Assembly: GCF_001693385.1 (NCBI RefSeq)
Contig: NZ_CP016428.1
Coordinates: 62,001-126,000, forward strand
DNA from: Bradyrhizobium icense
GTDB lineage: Bacteria > Pseudomonadota > Alphaproteobacteria > Rhizobiales > Xanthobacteraceae
Length of the DNA: 64,000 nucleotides
Reading direction: 5' to 3'
This document shows positions 9,188-17,935 of this stretch, one piece after another. The notes below the pieces were generated by a model. It saw only the letters and a list, made by a program, of their open reading frames with translations, made no database searches and had not been told where the DNA came from. The first letter of the stretch is position 1. Every line of letters begins with the position of its first letter. Made by a program: the position numbers and the translations under genes.

Positions 9188-9321
9188 GTCATCGTCCGCG
9201 AAAGCGGACGATCCAGTACGCCGCGGCATATCACCTTATCCGAGGTGTCTCGGAGTACTGGATGCCCGCCGGAGCCTGTCATCGGGCTCGCCTACGGCGA
9301 GGCCCGGTGGCGGGGCATGAC
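9188..9321. repeat. Interspersed palindromic repeat, copy 4, overlapping the queG 3' end
   Basis: Its left end is GTCATCGTCCGCGAAAGCGG and its right end GGCGGGGCATGAC, with an inserted GCCTGTCATCGGGCTCGCC segment. The right arm overlaps the last codons and the stop of queG (9292 onward), so this copy contributes coding sequence. Confidence 0.85.
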
Positions 9322-10509
9322 GGAGGAGATTAGATCCCACTCCTCAAGCACGGTTTCGTCCGTCTCGCTGCCTATCGCCTTCGCAGCCAGCGCCTCGAAT
9401 CGCTCCCGATTCACCAATTGCGACATCGCCCACACCGCCGCGCCGCGCACCAGCGGGCTTGCATCGTCCAGCAATCGCTCCGCCTCGCTCGCCAGCGACG
9501 GCTGCTCCGCATTGCCGATCGCGATCAGCACGTTGCGGACAAAGCGGTCGCGGCCGATGCGCTTGACCGGCGATTTCGAAAACAGCGCGCGGAAGGCGGC
9601 GTCGTCGAGCCGCGCCAGCTCCGCCAGCGACGGCGCACGCAATTCCGCGCGCGCGGCGAGTTTCGTCTCGCGGCCCTGTTGCGCGAACTTGTTCCACGGG
9701 CACACCGCGAGGCAATCGTCGCAGCCATAGATGCGGTTGCCGATGCTTTTGCGAAATTCGTGCGGGATCGGGCCCTTGTTCTCGATCGTCAGGTAGGAAA
9801 TGCAGCGCCGCGCATCGAGCTTGTAGGGCGCCGGGAAAGCCGCCGTCGGGCAGATTTCCTGGCAGGCGTTGCAGGAGCCGCAATGATCGGTGTCGACGGT
9901 GTCGCGCGGCAGGTCGGATGCGGTGAAGATGGCGCCGAGGAACAGCCATGAGCCGAATTCGCGCGAGACGAGATTGGTGTGCTTGCCTTGCCAGCCCAGT
10001 CCCGCCGCCTGCGCCAGCGGCTTTTCCATTACCGCTGCGGTGTCGATGAACACTTTCACTTCCTCGCCCGATGCCGCGACCAGCCACCGCGCCAGCGTTT
10101 TCAGGCGCTTCTTGATGACGTCGTGATAGTCGTCGCCCTGGGCATAGGCGGAGATCGCGCCGCGTGTGCGCTTTTCGAGAAGCGCGAGCGGATCGTCATC
10201 GGGTCCGTAATTGAAGCCGAGCATGATGATTGACCGCACGCCCGGCCACAGCACGCGCGGATCCATCCGCCGCTCGGGTTGCGCCGCGAGCCAGTCCATG
10301 TCGCCATGTGCGCCGGCATCGAGGAATTCGCGGAAATATTTTCCGGCATTGCCGATCGCGTCGGGATCGGTGACGCCGATGCAGTCGAAACCGAGCGCCT
10401 TCGCTTCGCGCACGAGCGCGGACTTCAGATCGGCAGCGGCAAGTTTGACGCCCTGGTTCAGAAGTCGAGGTCCACGTAGGTCCGCGACGCCGGTACCCCC
10501 GCCAGCCAT
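9292..10509 (-). CDS. queG: Epoxyqueuosine reductase QueG
   Basis: The protein carries the QueG layout: a cobalamin-binding N-terminal part with [19 protein letters not shown] (catalytic Asp), two [4Fe-4S] motifs ([14 protein letters not shown] and [10 protein letters not shown]), and a C-terminal HEAT-like repeat region. It reduces epoxyqueuosine to queuosine at position 34 of tRNAs, the last step of Q synthesis. The start is uncertain: family homology begins near 10455, just after the GST stop, but no usual start codon is there. The ATG at 10509 overlaps the GST gene by 52 bases, and a GTG at 10413 is the next choice. The last nine codons (VMPRHRASP) come from the adjacent repeat. Confidence 0.88.
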   Translation of the reverse strand: MAGGGTGVADLRGPRLLNQGVKLAAADLKSALVREAKALGFDCIGVTDPDAIGNAGKYFREFLDAGAHGDMDWLAAQPERRMDPRVLWPGVRSIIMLGFNYGPDDDPLALLEKRTRGAISAYAQGDDYHDVIKKRLKTLARWLVAASGEEVKVFIDTAAVMEKPLAQAAGLGWQGKHTNLVSREFGSWLFLGAIFTASDLPRDTVDTDHCGSCNACQEICPTAAFPAPYKLDARRCISYLTIENKGPIPHEFRKSIGNRIYGCDDCLAVCPWNKFAQQGRETKLAARAELRAPSLAELARLDDAAFRALFSKSPVKRIGRDRFVRNVLIAIGNAEQPSLASEAERLLDDASPLVRGAAVWAMSQLVNRERFEALAAKAIGSETDETVLEEWDLISSVMPRHRASP

Positions 10510-11150
10510 TCGCTCAGGAGCGGGCGGAACGACGGGCGGGATTTCACCCGCGCGTACCACATCTTTGCCGCTTCGTCCTCGCTCCATGGCACATCGCCCA
10601 GATAATCGATCGCCGAAAGGTGCGCCGCGGCGGCGAGATCCGCGTAGGTCAGCCGGTCGCCGGCGAGGAAATTCCGCGTCTGCGCCAGCCAGCCGATATA
10701 GGCCAGATGATAGCGCACATTGGCCTTGGCCGCGCGGATCACATCGGCCGCCGGCGCGCCGCCGCCATTTTCCTCGCTCATGAAACGCTTATAGATGCGC
10801 TCGGTCACCAGCGGATTCGATGCCTCCTCGAAGAATTTCTCGTTGAACCACGCCATCAGCCGGCGCACCTCGACGCGCTCCGCCATCGAGGCCGGCAACA
10901 GCCGGCGCTCGCCGGCTTCCAGGCCGTGCGTCTCGTCGAGATATTCGGCGATGATTCCTGCGCCGGGGATCGGCGGAAAGCCGTCAGCCATCAACACCGG
11001 CGTGGTGCCCGCGGGATTGAGCACGAGAAACCCTTCGCGCCGCTCCCAGGCCCGCTCTTCCACCAGGCGCAGGTCGAGGCCATGTTCGCCCAGCACCAGG
11101 CGAATGAAGCGCGAATGCGGACAGAACGGATGGTGATAGAGCGTGTACAT
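10458..11150 (-). CDS. Glutathione S-transferase family protein
   Basis: The 230-residue protein has an N-terminal thioredoxin fold starting [20 protein letters not shown], with a CPHS motif at residues 10-13, followed by [13 protein letters not shown] (cis-Pro) and [10 protein letters not shown] helical C-terminal domain follows, ending [13 protein letters not shown]. The Cys/Ser motif suggests a thiol-transferase-like or omega-like GST. Its substrate is unknown. It lies directly upstream of queG and overlaps its frame, so the two are probably cotranscribed. An upstream in-frame start at 11165 would add five residues. Confidence 0.87.
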   Translation of the reverse strand: MYTLYHHPFCPHSRFIRLVLGEHGLDLRLVEERAWERREGFLVLNPAGTTPVLMADGFPPIPGAGIIAEYLDETHGLEAGERRLLPASMAERVEVRRLMAWFNEKFFEEASNPLVTERIYKRFMSEENGGGAPAADVIRAAKANVRYHLAYIGWLAQTRNFLAGDRLTYADLAAAAHLSAIDYLGDVPWSEDEAAKMWYARVKSRPSFRPLLSEWLAGVPASRTYVDLDF

Positions 11151-11225
11151 GAAATCCTTGAACAATTCGCGGCGACGCTCAAGGAACCCGAGCGGTCAAG
11201 CCGCGTCATGCGAATCGCGACACTG

Positions 11226-11333
11226 GAGCCTATTCGGTTCTGCCTCAAATCAGAACCGAATAGGCTCTAGCCCTTGTTTTGACGCGTTTTGTTTGCGCGA
11301 ACCGGGATTCAGTTCGCTCGAAAACGCTATAGC
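11226..11333. repeat. Intergenic repeat with perfect 17-bp inverted repeat
   Basis: The arms GAGCCTATTCGGTTCTG (11226-11242) and their exact complement (11251-11267) surround an eight-base loop. A GTTTTGACGCGTTTTGTTTGC block follows, then GCTCGAAAACGC. This pairing of a strong hairpin with a GCGTTTTC/AAAACGCGTC unit looks like a dispersed rhizobial intergenic element. It lies between the divergent GST and uppP genes. Confidence 0.7.
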
Positions 11334-11440
11334 CAAGCCGGCGCAGGAGGCAACCTGTCTTTGGCGTTTTTTTGCGATTGCGGCATCGGGATGAATAGGC
11401 GAGAAGGGCGCGATTTTTCCAGCCAAAATGGACCCACATC

Positions 11441-12247
11441 ATGATGTCGGATGTAGTGAAGGCGGTGATTCTCGGCATCATCGAGGGCGTCACGGAATTC
11501 CTGCCGGTTTCGTCGACGGGCCATATGCTGGTCGCGCAGCGCTTCTTCGGCCTCGGCGAGGGCGCCTTCTGGCAGAGTTTTGTGATTCTGATTCAGCTCG
11601 GCGCGATCCTCGCCATCGTCATGCTCTATTTCGTCAAATTGTCGCGCGTCGCGCTCGGCATGTTCACCAATCCCGACGACCGGCGATTCGTGATCGGCGT
11701 TTTGCTGGCGTTTCTGCCTGCGGTGATCGTCGGCCTGGTTGCCGGCAAGTACATCAAGGAGTTTCTCTTCAATCCGTGGGTGGTATGCTTCACGCTGATC
11801 GCCGGCGGCGCAATTCTGTTGTGGGTCGATCAACTCTATCTCAAGCCGACGCAGCATGACGCCACGCGCTATCCGCTATTGATGTATCTGTGGATCGGCA
11901 TCGCGCAATGCGTGGCCATGATCCCGGGCGTGTCACGCTCCGGCGCCAGCATCGTGGCGGCGATGCTGCTCGGCGGTGACAAGCGATCGGCCGCGGAATT
12001 TTCGTTCTTTCTCGCGATCCCGACCATGGTCGGCGCGTTCGCCTACGATTTCTACAAGAACCGCGCCGAGATGACGACCGATCACATCGGCATCGTCGCG
12101 ATCGGCTTCGTGGTCTCATTCATTACTGCGGCGATCGTGGTGAAGACGTTCCTCACCTACGTCACCCGCCACGGATTCACGTTCTTTGCGTGGTGGCGCG
12201 TCGTCATCGGCATGCTCGGCCTGATCGCGCTGGCGCTGGGGAAATAG
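11441..12247 (+). CDS. uppP: Undecaprenyl-diphosphate phosphatase
   Basis: The 268-residue integral membrane protein has the two diagnostic BacA/UppP motifs, EGVTEFLPVSSTGHM near residue 15 and PGVSRSGAS in the second half, plus about eight membrane segments. It removes a phosphate from undecaprenyl diphosphate at the inner membrane to recycle the lipid carrier for peptidoglycan and other surface polymers; high dosage gives bacitracin resistance in relatives. Two adjacent ATGs (11441, 11444) are possible; either gives a normal length. Confidence 0.96.
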   Translation: MMSDVVKAVILGIIEGVTEFLPVSSTGHMLVAQRFFGLGEGAFWQSFVILIQLGAILAIVMLYFVKLSRVALGMFTNPDDRRFVIGVLLAFLPAVIVGLVAGKYIKEFLFNPWVVCFTLIAGGAILLWVDQLYLKPTQHDATRYPLLMYLWIGIAQCVAMIPGVSRSGASIVAAMLLGGDKRSAAEFSFFLAIPTMVGAFAYDFYKNRAEMTTDHIGIVAIGFVVSFITAAIVVKTFLTYVTRHGFTFFAWWRVVIGMLGLIALALGK

Positions 12248-12294
12248 GCTCTCTCCGTCGTCTCCGCGAACGAATGCAGGCACGACGAAGAAAT

Positions 12295-13275
12295 CTACGC
12301 GCTCTTCCTCTGAAACTGCCCGGCGGCGCGGAAGCGCCAGAGATATTGCGGGGCGATCGCTTCCATCGCTTCCGGCGTGATGCCGAGCCCTTGCAGCGTC
12401 AGACCGGCCGCCTTGGCGCCGTCCGACACGACATTGTCGACTTGCAGCATCGCCACCTGGTCCGGCGTCAGGTTCAACGGACCCGGCGCGAATTGCAGGA
12501 ATAGCGCCTTTAGCCTCGCCAGCCCGAACGGCAGCGAAACCAGCATGCGCTTGCGCTCAGTGATCTTGAGGATGATTTCCATGATCTCGCGCATGGTCAG
12601 CACATCCGGCCCGCCGAGCTCATAGGTCGCGCCCGGCTTGGTCTTGCCCTCGGCGGCGTCGGCGACCGCGTTGGCGACGTCGGCGACATAGGCCGGCTGC
12701 ACCCGCGTCTCGCCGCCGCCGATCAGCGGCAGGAAGGGCGATATCCGGGCGAGCGACGCAAAGCGGTTGGTGAATTGATCCTCGGGCCCGAACAGCAGCG
12801 ACGGCCGCAGGATCGTGGCGGACGGCGCTGCCGCCAGCACGGCCTTCTCGCCCGCCGCCTTGGAGCGAAAGTAGGCCGATGGCGAATTCTCGTCGGCGCC
12901 GATCGCCGATACATGCACCATCTCCGCGCCGATCGCGCTGGCGGCCCTGGCGATGGTTTCGGCGCCTTTGGTCTGCACCGCGTCGAAAGTCTGCGCGCCG
13001 CTCTCGGCCAGGGTGCCGACCAGGTTGACCACGGTTTCGGAACCGCGCATCACCGCCTCCACCGAAGCCGGATAGCGCAGATTGGCCTGCACGGGGTGGA
13101 TCTGGCCGACCCGGCCGAGCGGCTGCAGGTGCCCCGCCAGTTCGGGCCGCCGCACCGCCACCCGAATCCGATAGCCGCGCTTGGCCAGCGCCCGGACCAC
13201 GTTTCGCCCCAGAAAGCCCGATCCGCCAAACACCGTGATGAGCGTTTCCAGGTTCGCTGCCGCATGCGATGTCAT
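12295..13275 (-). CDS. NDUFA9-like atypical short-chain dehydrogenase
   Basis: The 326-residue protein has a nucleotide-binding motif GGSGFLGRNVVRALAKRG at residues 17-34 and the HVSAIGADENSPSAYFRSKAAGE segment, where the usual catalytic YxxxK becomes Y-FRSK. It matches the atypical SDR group related to the complex I subunit NDUFA9, common in alphaproteobacteria. A role in complex I assembly or quinone/NADPH binding is inferred from the family. The ATG at 13275 is preceded by CAGGAA at good spacing. The upstream in-frame ATG at 13377 would add 34 residues without homology. Confidence 0.85.
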   Translation of the reverse strand: MTSHAAANLETLITVFGGSGFLGRNVVRALAKRGYRIRVAVRRPELAGHLQPLGRVGQIHPVQANLRYPASVEAVMRGSETVVNLVGTLAESGAQTFDAVQTKGAETIARAASAIGAEMVHVSAIGADENSPSAYFRSKAAGEKAVLAAAPSATILRPSLLFGPEDQFTNRFASLARISPFLPLIGGGETRVQPAYVADVANAVADAAEGKTKPGATYELGGPDVLTMREIMEIILKITERKRMLVSLPFGLARLKALFLQFAPGPLNLTPDQVAMLQVDNVVSDGAKAAGLTLQGLGITPEAMEAIAPQYLWRFRAAGQFQRKSA

Positions 13276-13424
13276 CGGGGTCAATTCCTGCCGGTCAAAT
13301 TCGAAGATATCGGTGGGATTTAGCGGATTCGCGATACGCCAACCCGGCTCCGCTGTACAGCGGATTTCGGATGGCATTGAAGCGATTTGACAAGCGCGTG
13401 ACCGATCCTTACTAACCCGCCCGG

Positions 13425-13511
<87 letters not shown>

Positions 13512-13599
13512 TTGCCCATGCCCGAGCGAGTTGAGACGCCCGCTGGCGCCAAGCCCCGGGCAGTGAATCCCGACTTGCAATGGCGATATGTTGCTGACC

Positions 13600-13839
13600 T
13601 TAGGCGGTTGGATCCGAATCGGATGCCGTGTGTCCGTCCGGGCCACGACTGAACACGCCGTAATCGCTCGACTTCGCCCCGTCGCCGTTGGCGGTAAGCA
13701 CCGTCAGCCCGAGTTTCAGCAGTTCGCGAACGGCCGCTGCTCGCGTCGGCATTCGGTGTTTGAAGCGAAAATCGTCAACTGCGGTCAGTTCATCCGGCGA
13801 AAGCATGACCTGTAGTCGTTCACCACGAATGTCGGACAT
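13600..13839 (-). CDS. Small ribbon-helix-helix-like protein
   Basis: The 79-residue protein starts MSDIRGERLQVMLSPDELTA, a short strand-like stretch, followed by FRFKHRMPTRAAAVRELLKLGL, the helix pair seen in CopG/Arc-type ribbon-helix-helix proteins. The last ~25 residues are polar and probably flexible. Such proteins usually bind DNA as dimers. No toxin partner sits beside it. Assignment to the RHH class is by pattern only. Confidence 0.7.
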   Translation of the reverse strand: MSDIRGERLQVMLSPDELTAVDDFRFKHRMPTRAAAVRELLKLGLTVLTANGDGAKSSDYGVFSRGPDGHTASDSDPTA

Positions 13840-14010
13840 CGCTGTGACCCAAACTGAGTGGATTGAGCAATTTACTCAATGCGCACGATTGGTGTTGGTT
13901 CCAACAAGCAAGACTCAGCTGTCAAATTAGTTAAATACATCAGTAAAAACAACGTGTTAATGGTTGAACTGGGCCCGCGCGGGCGCATTCTTTAGTCTCG
14001 GAGAATAGGC

Positions 14011-14169
14011 ATGACCGAGAACATCAAGCTGCCGCGCAAGCTGTCGGAGGAGCGGGAGCAGCCACCGCCCCGCCGGCCGAGCCATGCGCACGTCATCGAA
14101 AATCTCGACCGCTGGGCCAACAGTCCGGAGCTTCAGCCGCCGAAATCACCCGACGGGAAGACGACCTAA
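14011..14169 (+). CDS. Small conserved-looking protein, unknown function
   Basis: This is a 52-residue protein, MTENIKLPRKLSEEREQPPP at its start, proline- and charge-rich, ending PPKSPDGKTT. A GGAGAATAG ribosome-binding site lies eight to ten bases upstream of the ATG, and codon third positions are GC-rich as in neighbouring genes. The upstream 130 bases are AT-rich and may hold its promoter. No domain is recognised. Confidence 0.55.
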   Translation: MTENIKLPRKLSEEREQPPPRRPSHAHVIENLDRWANSPELQPPKSPDGKTT

Positions 14170-14367
14170 TCGGTCCTGCATCCCCCAGCAACCTGCAGAG
14201 GCGGCAATGCTTCGCCTCGCGCGAAGCGGGCGATGGCCTGACTAGCGGGCGAAATCACCGCGAAGTCCGCAATTCCCGTTCTATAAGCTGTGGTCGGCCG
14301 CTCGCCTCCGGCGGCTCAGGGCGCTAGTGTCTCGGTCGAATCGACTAAAGACACGAGGCTTTCTTTC

Positions 14368-14982
14368 ATGACCATCCGCCTGCATCGCGGCGACCTGCCC
14401 GATCTGTCCCGCTACAAGGACTCGGTTGCGATCGATACCGAGACCATGGGACTCAATCCGCACCGCGACCGGCTCTGCGTGGTGCAGATGTCGAACGGCG
14501 ACGGCAGCGCCGATGTTATCCAGATTCCACAAGGCCATACCGATGCGCCGAACCTGAAGGCGCTGCTGGCCAATCCGAACATCACCAAGATCTTCCACTT
14601 CGCGCGATTCGATGTCGCGGTGCTGTACAAGACCTTCGGCGTGATGCCGCAGCCGGTCTACTGCACCAAGATCGCCTCGCGGCTGAGCCGCACCTATACC
14701 GACCGGCACGGCCTGAAGGATCTTGTGCGCGAGGTGCTCAACATCGATCTGTCGAAACAGCAGCAGTCGAGCGACTGGGGATCAGCTAGCCTGAGCGAGG
14801 CGCAGCTCGCCTATGCCGCCTCCGACGTACTGCATCTGCATGGCCTTCGCGAGCGGCTCGATGCCATGCTGGCGCGCGAGGAGCGCACGGCGATGGCGCA
14901 AGCCTGTTTCGACTTCCTGCCGACTAGGGCCAAGCTCGATTTGAGCGGCTGGGAGGCCGAGGACATCTTCGCGCATTCGTGA
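14368..14982 (+). CDS. rnd: Ribonuclease D-like 3'-5' exonuclease (short form)
   Basis: The 204-residue protein contains the DEDD exonuclease motifs: VAIDTETMGL (Exo I), FHFARFDVAVL (Exo II) and the late YAASDVLHLH (Exo III, with Tyr, DEDDy type). It lacks the HRDC domains of E. coli RNase D, so it is the short form common in alphaproteobacteria. It trims 3' ends of tRNA precursors and small RNAs. The ATG at 14368 follows a GAGG motif; a longer frame from 14290 has no homology. It precedes lptC by 130 bases. Confidence 0.9.
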   Translation: MTIRLHRGDLPDLSRYKDSVAIDTETMGLNPHRDRLCVVQMSNGDGSADVIQIPQGHTDAPNLKALLANPNITKIFHFARFDVAVLYKTFGVMPQPVYCTKIASRLSRTYTDRHGLKDLVREVLNIDLSKQQQSSDWGSASLSEAQLAYAASDVLHLHGLRERLDAMLAREERTAMAQACFDFLPTRAKLDLSGWEAEDIFAHS

Positions 14983-15111
14983 CCGGGACCATTTGAAGCG
15001 CCGATTACCGGCTTCCGCCCCGTTTCGGTCACACTCATCGCGAGTGTCCGGGCTGCATAATCCCGCGATTGCGGGTAGGATGACGCTGTCTTGGGCGTCT
15101 TTGGAGCCGCG

Positions 15112-15843
15112 GTGAACCCGATACAAAACCCAGCCTTTGCCACCGGAATGGAGGCCCGCTTTGCCGCGGCCGCCCGCCATAGCCGGATGGTGCGGGTGCT
15201 GCGGGTCGCGGTCCCGACGGCTGTGGCGCTGGCGATGGCCGTCATCATCATCATCGCTTTCTTCAACCCGTTCCGCATCACCGGGCTCTCGAAGCTGCCG
15301 GTCGATATGGGCAATCTCGTCGTGTCAGGCACCAAGATCACGATGGAGACGCCGCACCTTGCCGGCTTCTCCACCGACCAGCGGCCGTACGAATTGTGGG
15401 CCAAGGCGGCGATCCAGGATTTGTCTGCCCCCGATCACGTCGAACTGCAGACGCTGCGGGCCAAGGTCATGATGGAGGACAAGAGCACGGTGACGATGGA
15501 TGCCCGCACGGGATTTTTCGACAGCAAGCAGCAGATGCTGGACCTGCGCAAGGATATCTTCCTGCAATCCTCCACCGGCTACGAAGCCAAACTCTCGCAA
15601 GCCTATATCGACATCAACAAGGGGACGGTGACGTCGGACGAACATGTCGACGTCAAATTGCTGAATGGTACGCTGACTGCCGACAAGCTCAGGATCCTCG
15701 ACAGCGGCGAGGTGGTGCGCTTCGAGGGCAACGTCGTGATGAATCTGATCATGGAAAGCCCTCCGGCACCTGCTCCTGAGCCTGAGCCGCAGACGGCGCC
15801 GAAGACGCGGTCCATCAGCGGCAAGTCCGCCAACACGAAATGA
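15112..15843 (+). CDS. lptC: LPS export protein LptC
   Basis: The 243-residue protein has one N-terminal membrane helix (VAVPTAVALAMAVIIIIAF) and a periplasmic domain matching LptC (long alphaproteobacterial form) with FSTDQRPYELWAKAA and strand-rich repeats DARTGFFDSKQQ, VTSDEHVDVKLLNGTL. It links the LptBFG transporter to LptA for lipopolysaccharide transit across the periplasm. I chose the GTG at 15112 because a GGAG site precedes it; a frame from 15091 lacks this. The proline-rich tail overlaps lptA by four bases (ATGA). Confidence 0.88.
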   Translation: MNPIQNPAFATGMEARFAAAARHSRMVRVLRVAVPTAVALAMAVIIIIAFFNPFRITGLSKLPVDMGNLVVSGTKITMETPHLAGFSTDQRPYELWAKAAIQDLSAPDHVELQTLRAKVMMEDKSTVTMDARTGFFDSKQQMLDLRKDIFLQSSTGYEAKLSQAYIDINKGTVTSDEHVDVKLLNGTLTADKLRILDSGEVVRFEGNVVMNLIMESPPAPAPEPEPQTAPKTRSISGKSANTK

Positions 15844-16523
15844 TTTCGATGATGCAGTTGTTCTCGCGCAGTCTTGCGGCAGTAGCGCTTGCGCTTGCGT
15901 TGACCGCCTCCGGTGACGCCTTCGCGCAGGGCGCCATGTCGGGCGTGCCGAATGCGATGCAGGGCTTTTCGCAAAACCGCGATCAGCCGATTCAGATCGA
16001 GGCGGCGTCGCTCGAGATGCGCGACAAGAAAAAGGAGGCGACCTTCTCCGGAAACGTGAAGGTCGTGCAGGGCGACACCACCATGACCTCGAAGTCGCTG
16101 GTGGTGTTCTACGACTCCGGCCCGGCATCGGACGCGCCGCCCGCTGCGCCCAAGGGATCGAAATCCGGCTCGATGCAGTCCGCGAGCCCCGGGCCTGGTG
16201 GCAGCTCGTCGATCCGCCGGCTTGAAGCCAAGGGCTCCGTCGTGGTCACGCAGAAGGATCAGGTCGTGACCGGCGAGACCGCGATCTTCGACACGCGGGC
16301 CAATCTCATCACCATGGTGGGCGGGGTCGTGCTCACCCAGTGCAAGAATGTGCTCCGCGGCGATCGCCTCAAGGTCGACATGACGACCGGCGTGTCGCGC
16401 GTCGAATCCGACAGCGGCAAGGTGCAGGGCATGTTCATCCAGGGAGAGAATTGCGGGTCGGGATCGGGCGGTGCGAAGCCCGCTCCGGTCCAGATACCCT
16501 CGCTGATCCCCGGCAAAAAATAA
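15840..16523 (+). CDS. lptA: LPS export periplasmic bridge protein LptA
   Basis: The 227-residue protein has a signal peptide (cleavage near ASGDAFAQG) and an OstA-like domain: QPIQIEAASLEMRDKKKEAT, SGNVKVVQGDTTMTSKSLVV, then, after a serine/glycine-rich insert, VVTQKDQVVTGETAIFD and LRGDRLKVDMTTG. LptA forms the beta-jellyroll bridge carrying LPS to the outer-membrane LptDE. The ATG overlaps the lptC stop. A flexible insert of about 40 residues splits the domain and is longer than in E. coli. Confidence 0.92.
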   Translation: MISMMQLFSRSLAAVALALALTASGDAFAQGAMSGVPNAMQGFSQNRDQPIQIEAASLEMRDKKKEATFSGNVKVVQGDTTMTSKSLVVFYDSGPASDAPPAAPKGSKSGSMQSASPGPGGSSSIRRLEAKGSVVVTQKDQVVTGETAIFDTRANLITMVGGVVLTQCKNVLRGDRLKVDMTTGVSRVESDSGKVQGMFIQGENCGSGSGGAKPAPVQIPSLIPGKK

Positions 16524-16718
16524 GACAGATCAGCGCCTTAAGGATTATTTGGGGCGGCCACGGTTGAAGCCGGTAGCGCGAGCCTGTATCTACTGGGCAG
16601 GGCGCACGGCGGGGTGTTTCGCTGGGCAGGGGACATCCATTCATTCATGGTTCGCTAGCGAAGCGATTCGCCGGCGGGCACGTCGCGGAATCACCGTGAA
16701 AGGCTTAAGCGAAGCGGG

Positions 16719-17729
16719 ATGGTGGATTTATTCGGCATGTTCCGTCGACGCCCCGCGAAACGCGGCCCTGTGGGCTTTGCGCGTTCGCGCGAGGACATCA
16801 CCGCGCTCGGCGATTCCTTCGGCGACATGCTTGCGAGCCCGGTGCGCGATACACCGCCAATGGCGCGCTCCGCCGCACTGCCCGGGCTGGAATTGCCGCA
16901 GCCGGATCCCACCGTAGAACCGCCGCGTGGGGAGAGGCCGCGTTCCCGCGCACAGGCGCCTCGTCCCAAGGCCAATGGCGGCGAAGCCCCGCGCCTGATC
17001 AAGCGGCCCGGCTTCCTCGCTGTGCATAGCGTGGAAAAGAGTTTCGGCACGCGCCAGGTCGTGCGCGGCGTCAGCATCTATGTTCGCCGCGGCGAGGCGG
17101 TCGGTCTGCTCGGCCCGAACGGCGCCGGCAAGACCACGGTGTTCTACATGATCACCGGGCTGATCAAGGCGGATCGCGGCGCCATCGAACTCGATGGTCA
17201 CGACGTGACGCAACTGCCGATGTATCAGCGCGCGCGGCTCGGCATCGGTTATCTGCCGCAGGAGGCCTCGATCTTTCGCGGCCTCACCGTCGAACAGAAT
17301 ATTCGTGCCGTGCTCGAGGTCGTCGAACCCAACCGCAAGAAGCGCGAAGCCGAACTCAACTCGCTGCTCGACGAATTCAACATCACGCGCTTGCGCAAAT
17401 CGCCATCGATCGCGCTCTCCGGCGGTGAGCGCCGCCGCGTCGAAATCGCGCGCGCGCTGGCAACGCGCCCGAACTACATGCTGCTCGACGAACCCTTTGC
17501 CGGCATCGATCCGATCGCGGTCGGCGATATTCAGGACCTCGTCCGTCACCTCACCAACCGCGGCATCGGCGTCCTGATCACCGACCACAATGTGCGGGAA
17601 ACGCTCGGCCTGACCGACCGCGCCTATATCGTCTATGCCGGGCAGATCCTGACCGAGGGCAGTCCGGAAGAGATCGTCAACGATCCGGATGTACGCCGTC
17701 TTTACCTTGGCGAGGAATTCCGACTGTAG
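16719..17729 (+). CDS. lptB: LPS export ABC transporter ATPase LptB with N-terminal extension
   Basis: An ABC ATPase of LptB type follows a proline/arginine-rich extension of about 97 residues. The ATPase shows Walker [10 protein letters not shown] (residues 132-140), Q-loop [13 protein letters not shown], signature [15 protein letters not shown], Walker [12 protein letters not shown] and the switch His in [11 protein letters not shown]. Total length is 336 residues, against about 240 in E. coli. It powers LPS extraction from the inner membrane with LptFG, which are not in this window. The extension starts [20 protein letters not shown] and has no recognised fold. It lies between lptA and rpoN in the usual order. 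Confidence 0.94.
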   Translation: MVDLFGMFRRRPAKRGPVGFARSREDITALGDSFGDMLASPVRDTPPMARSAALPGLELPQPDPTVEPPRGERPRSRAQAPRPKANGGEAPRLIKRPGFLAVHSVEKSFGTRQVVRGVSIYVRRGEAVGLLGPNGAGKTTVFYMITGLIKADRGAIELDGHDVTQLPMYQRARLGIGYLPQEASIFRGLTVEQNIRAVLEVVEPNRKKREAELNSLLDEFNITRLRKSPSIALSGGERRRVEIARALATRPNYMLLDEPFAGIDPIAVGDIQDLVRHLTNRGIGVLITDHNVRETLGLTDRAYIVYAGQILTEGSPEEIVNDPDVRRLYLGEEFRL

Positions 17730-17935
17730 CGCATGCCCCGCCAATGCATCGACGGTTCGGTGTTAAGGTATTGCGCTTATTCAGGAAACTGTGGGCGCCG
17801 GGGACCCGAAACCAGCTTCCGTTGCTGCTGGTCGCGCCATAGCCCAATTTTCCCGCGCGTCAAGCCGTGTACAAGGGCTTTGGACTAATATAAGCAAGAA
17901 TCGGACCAACTTTTTATGGATCGGTTCTTGGCTCC

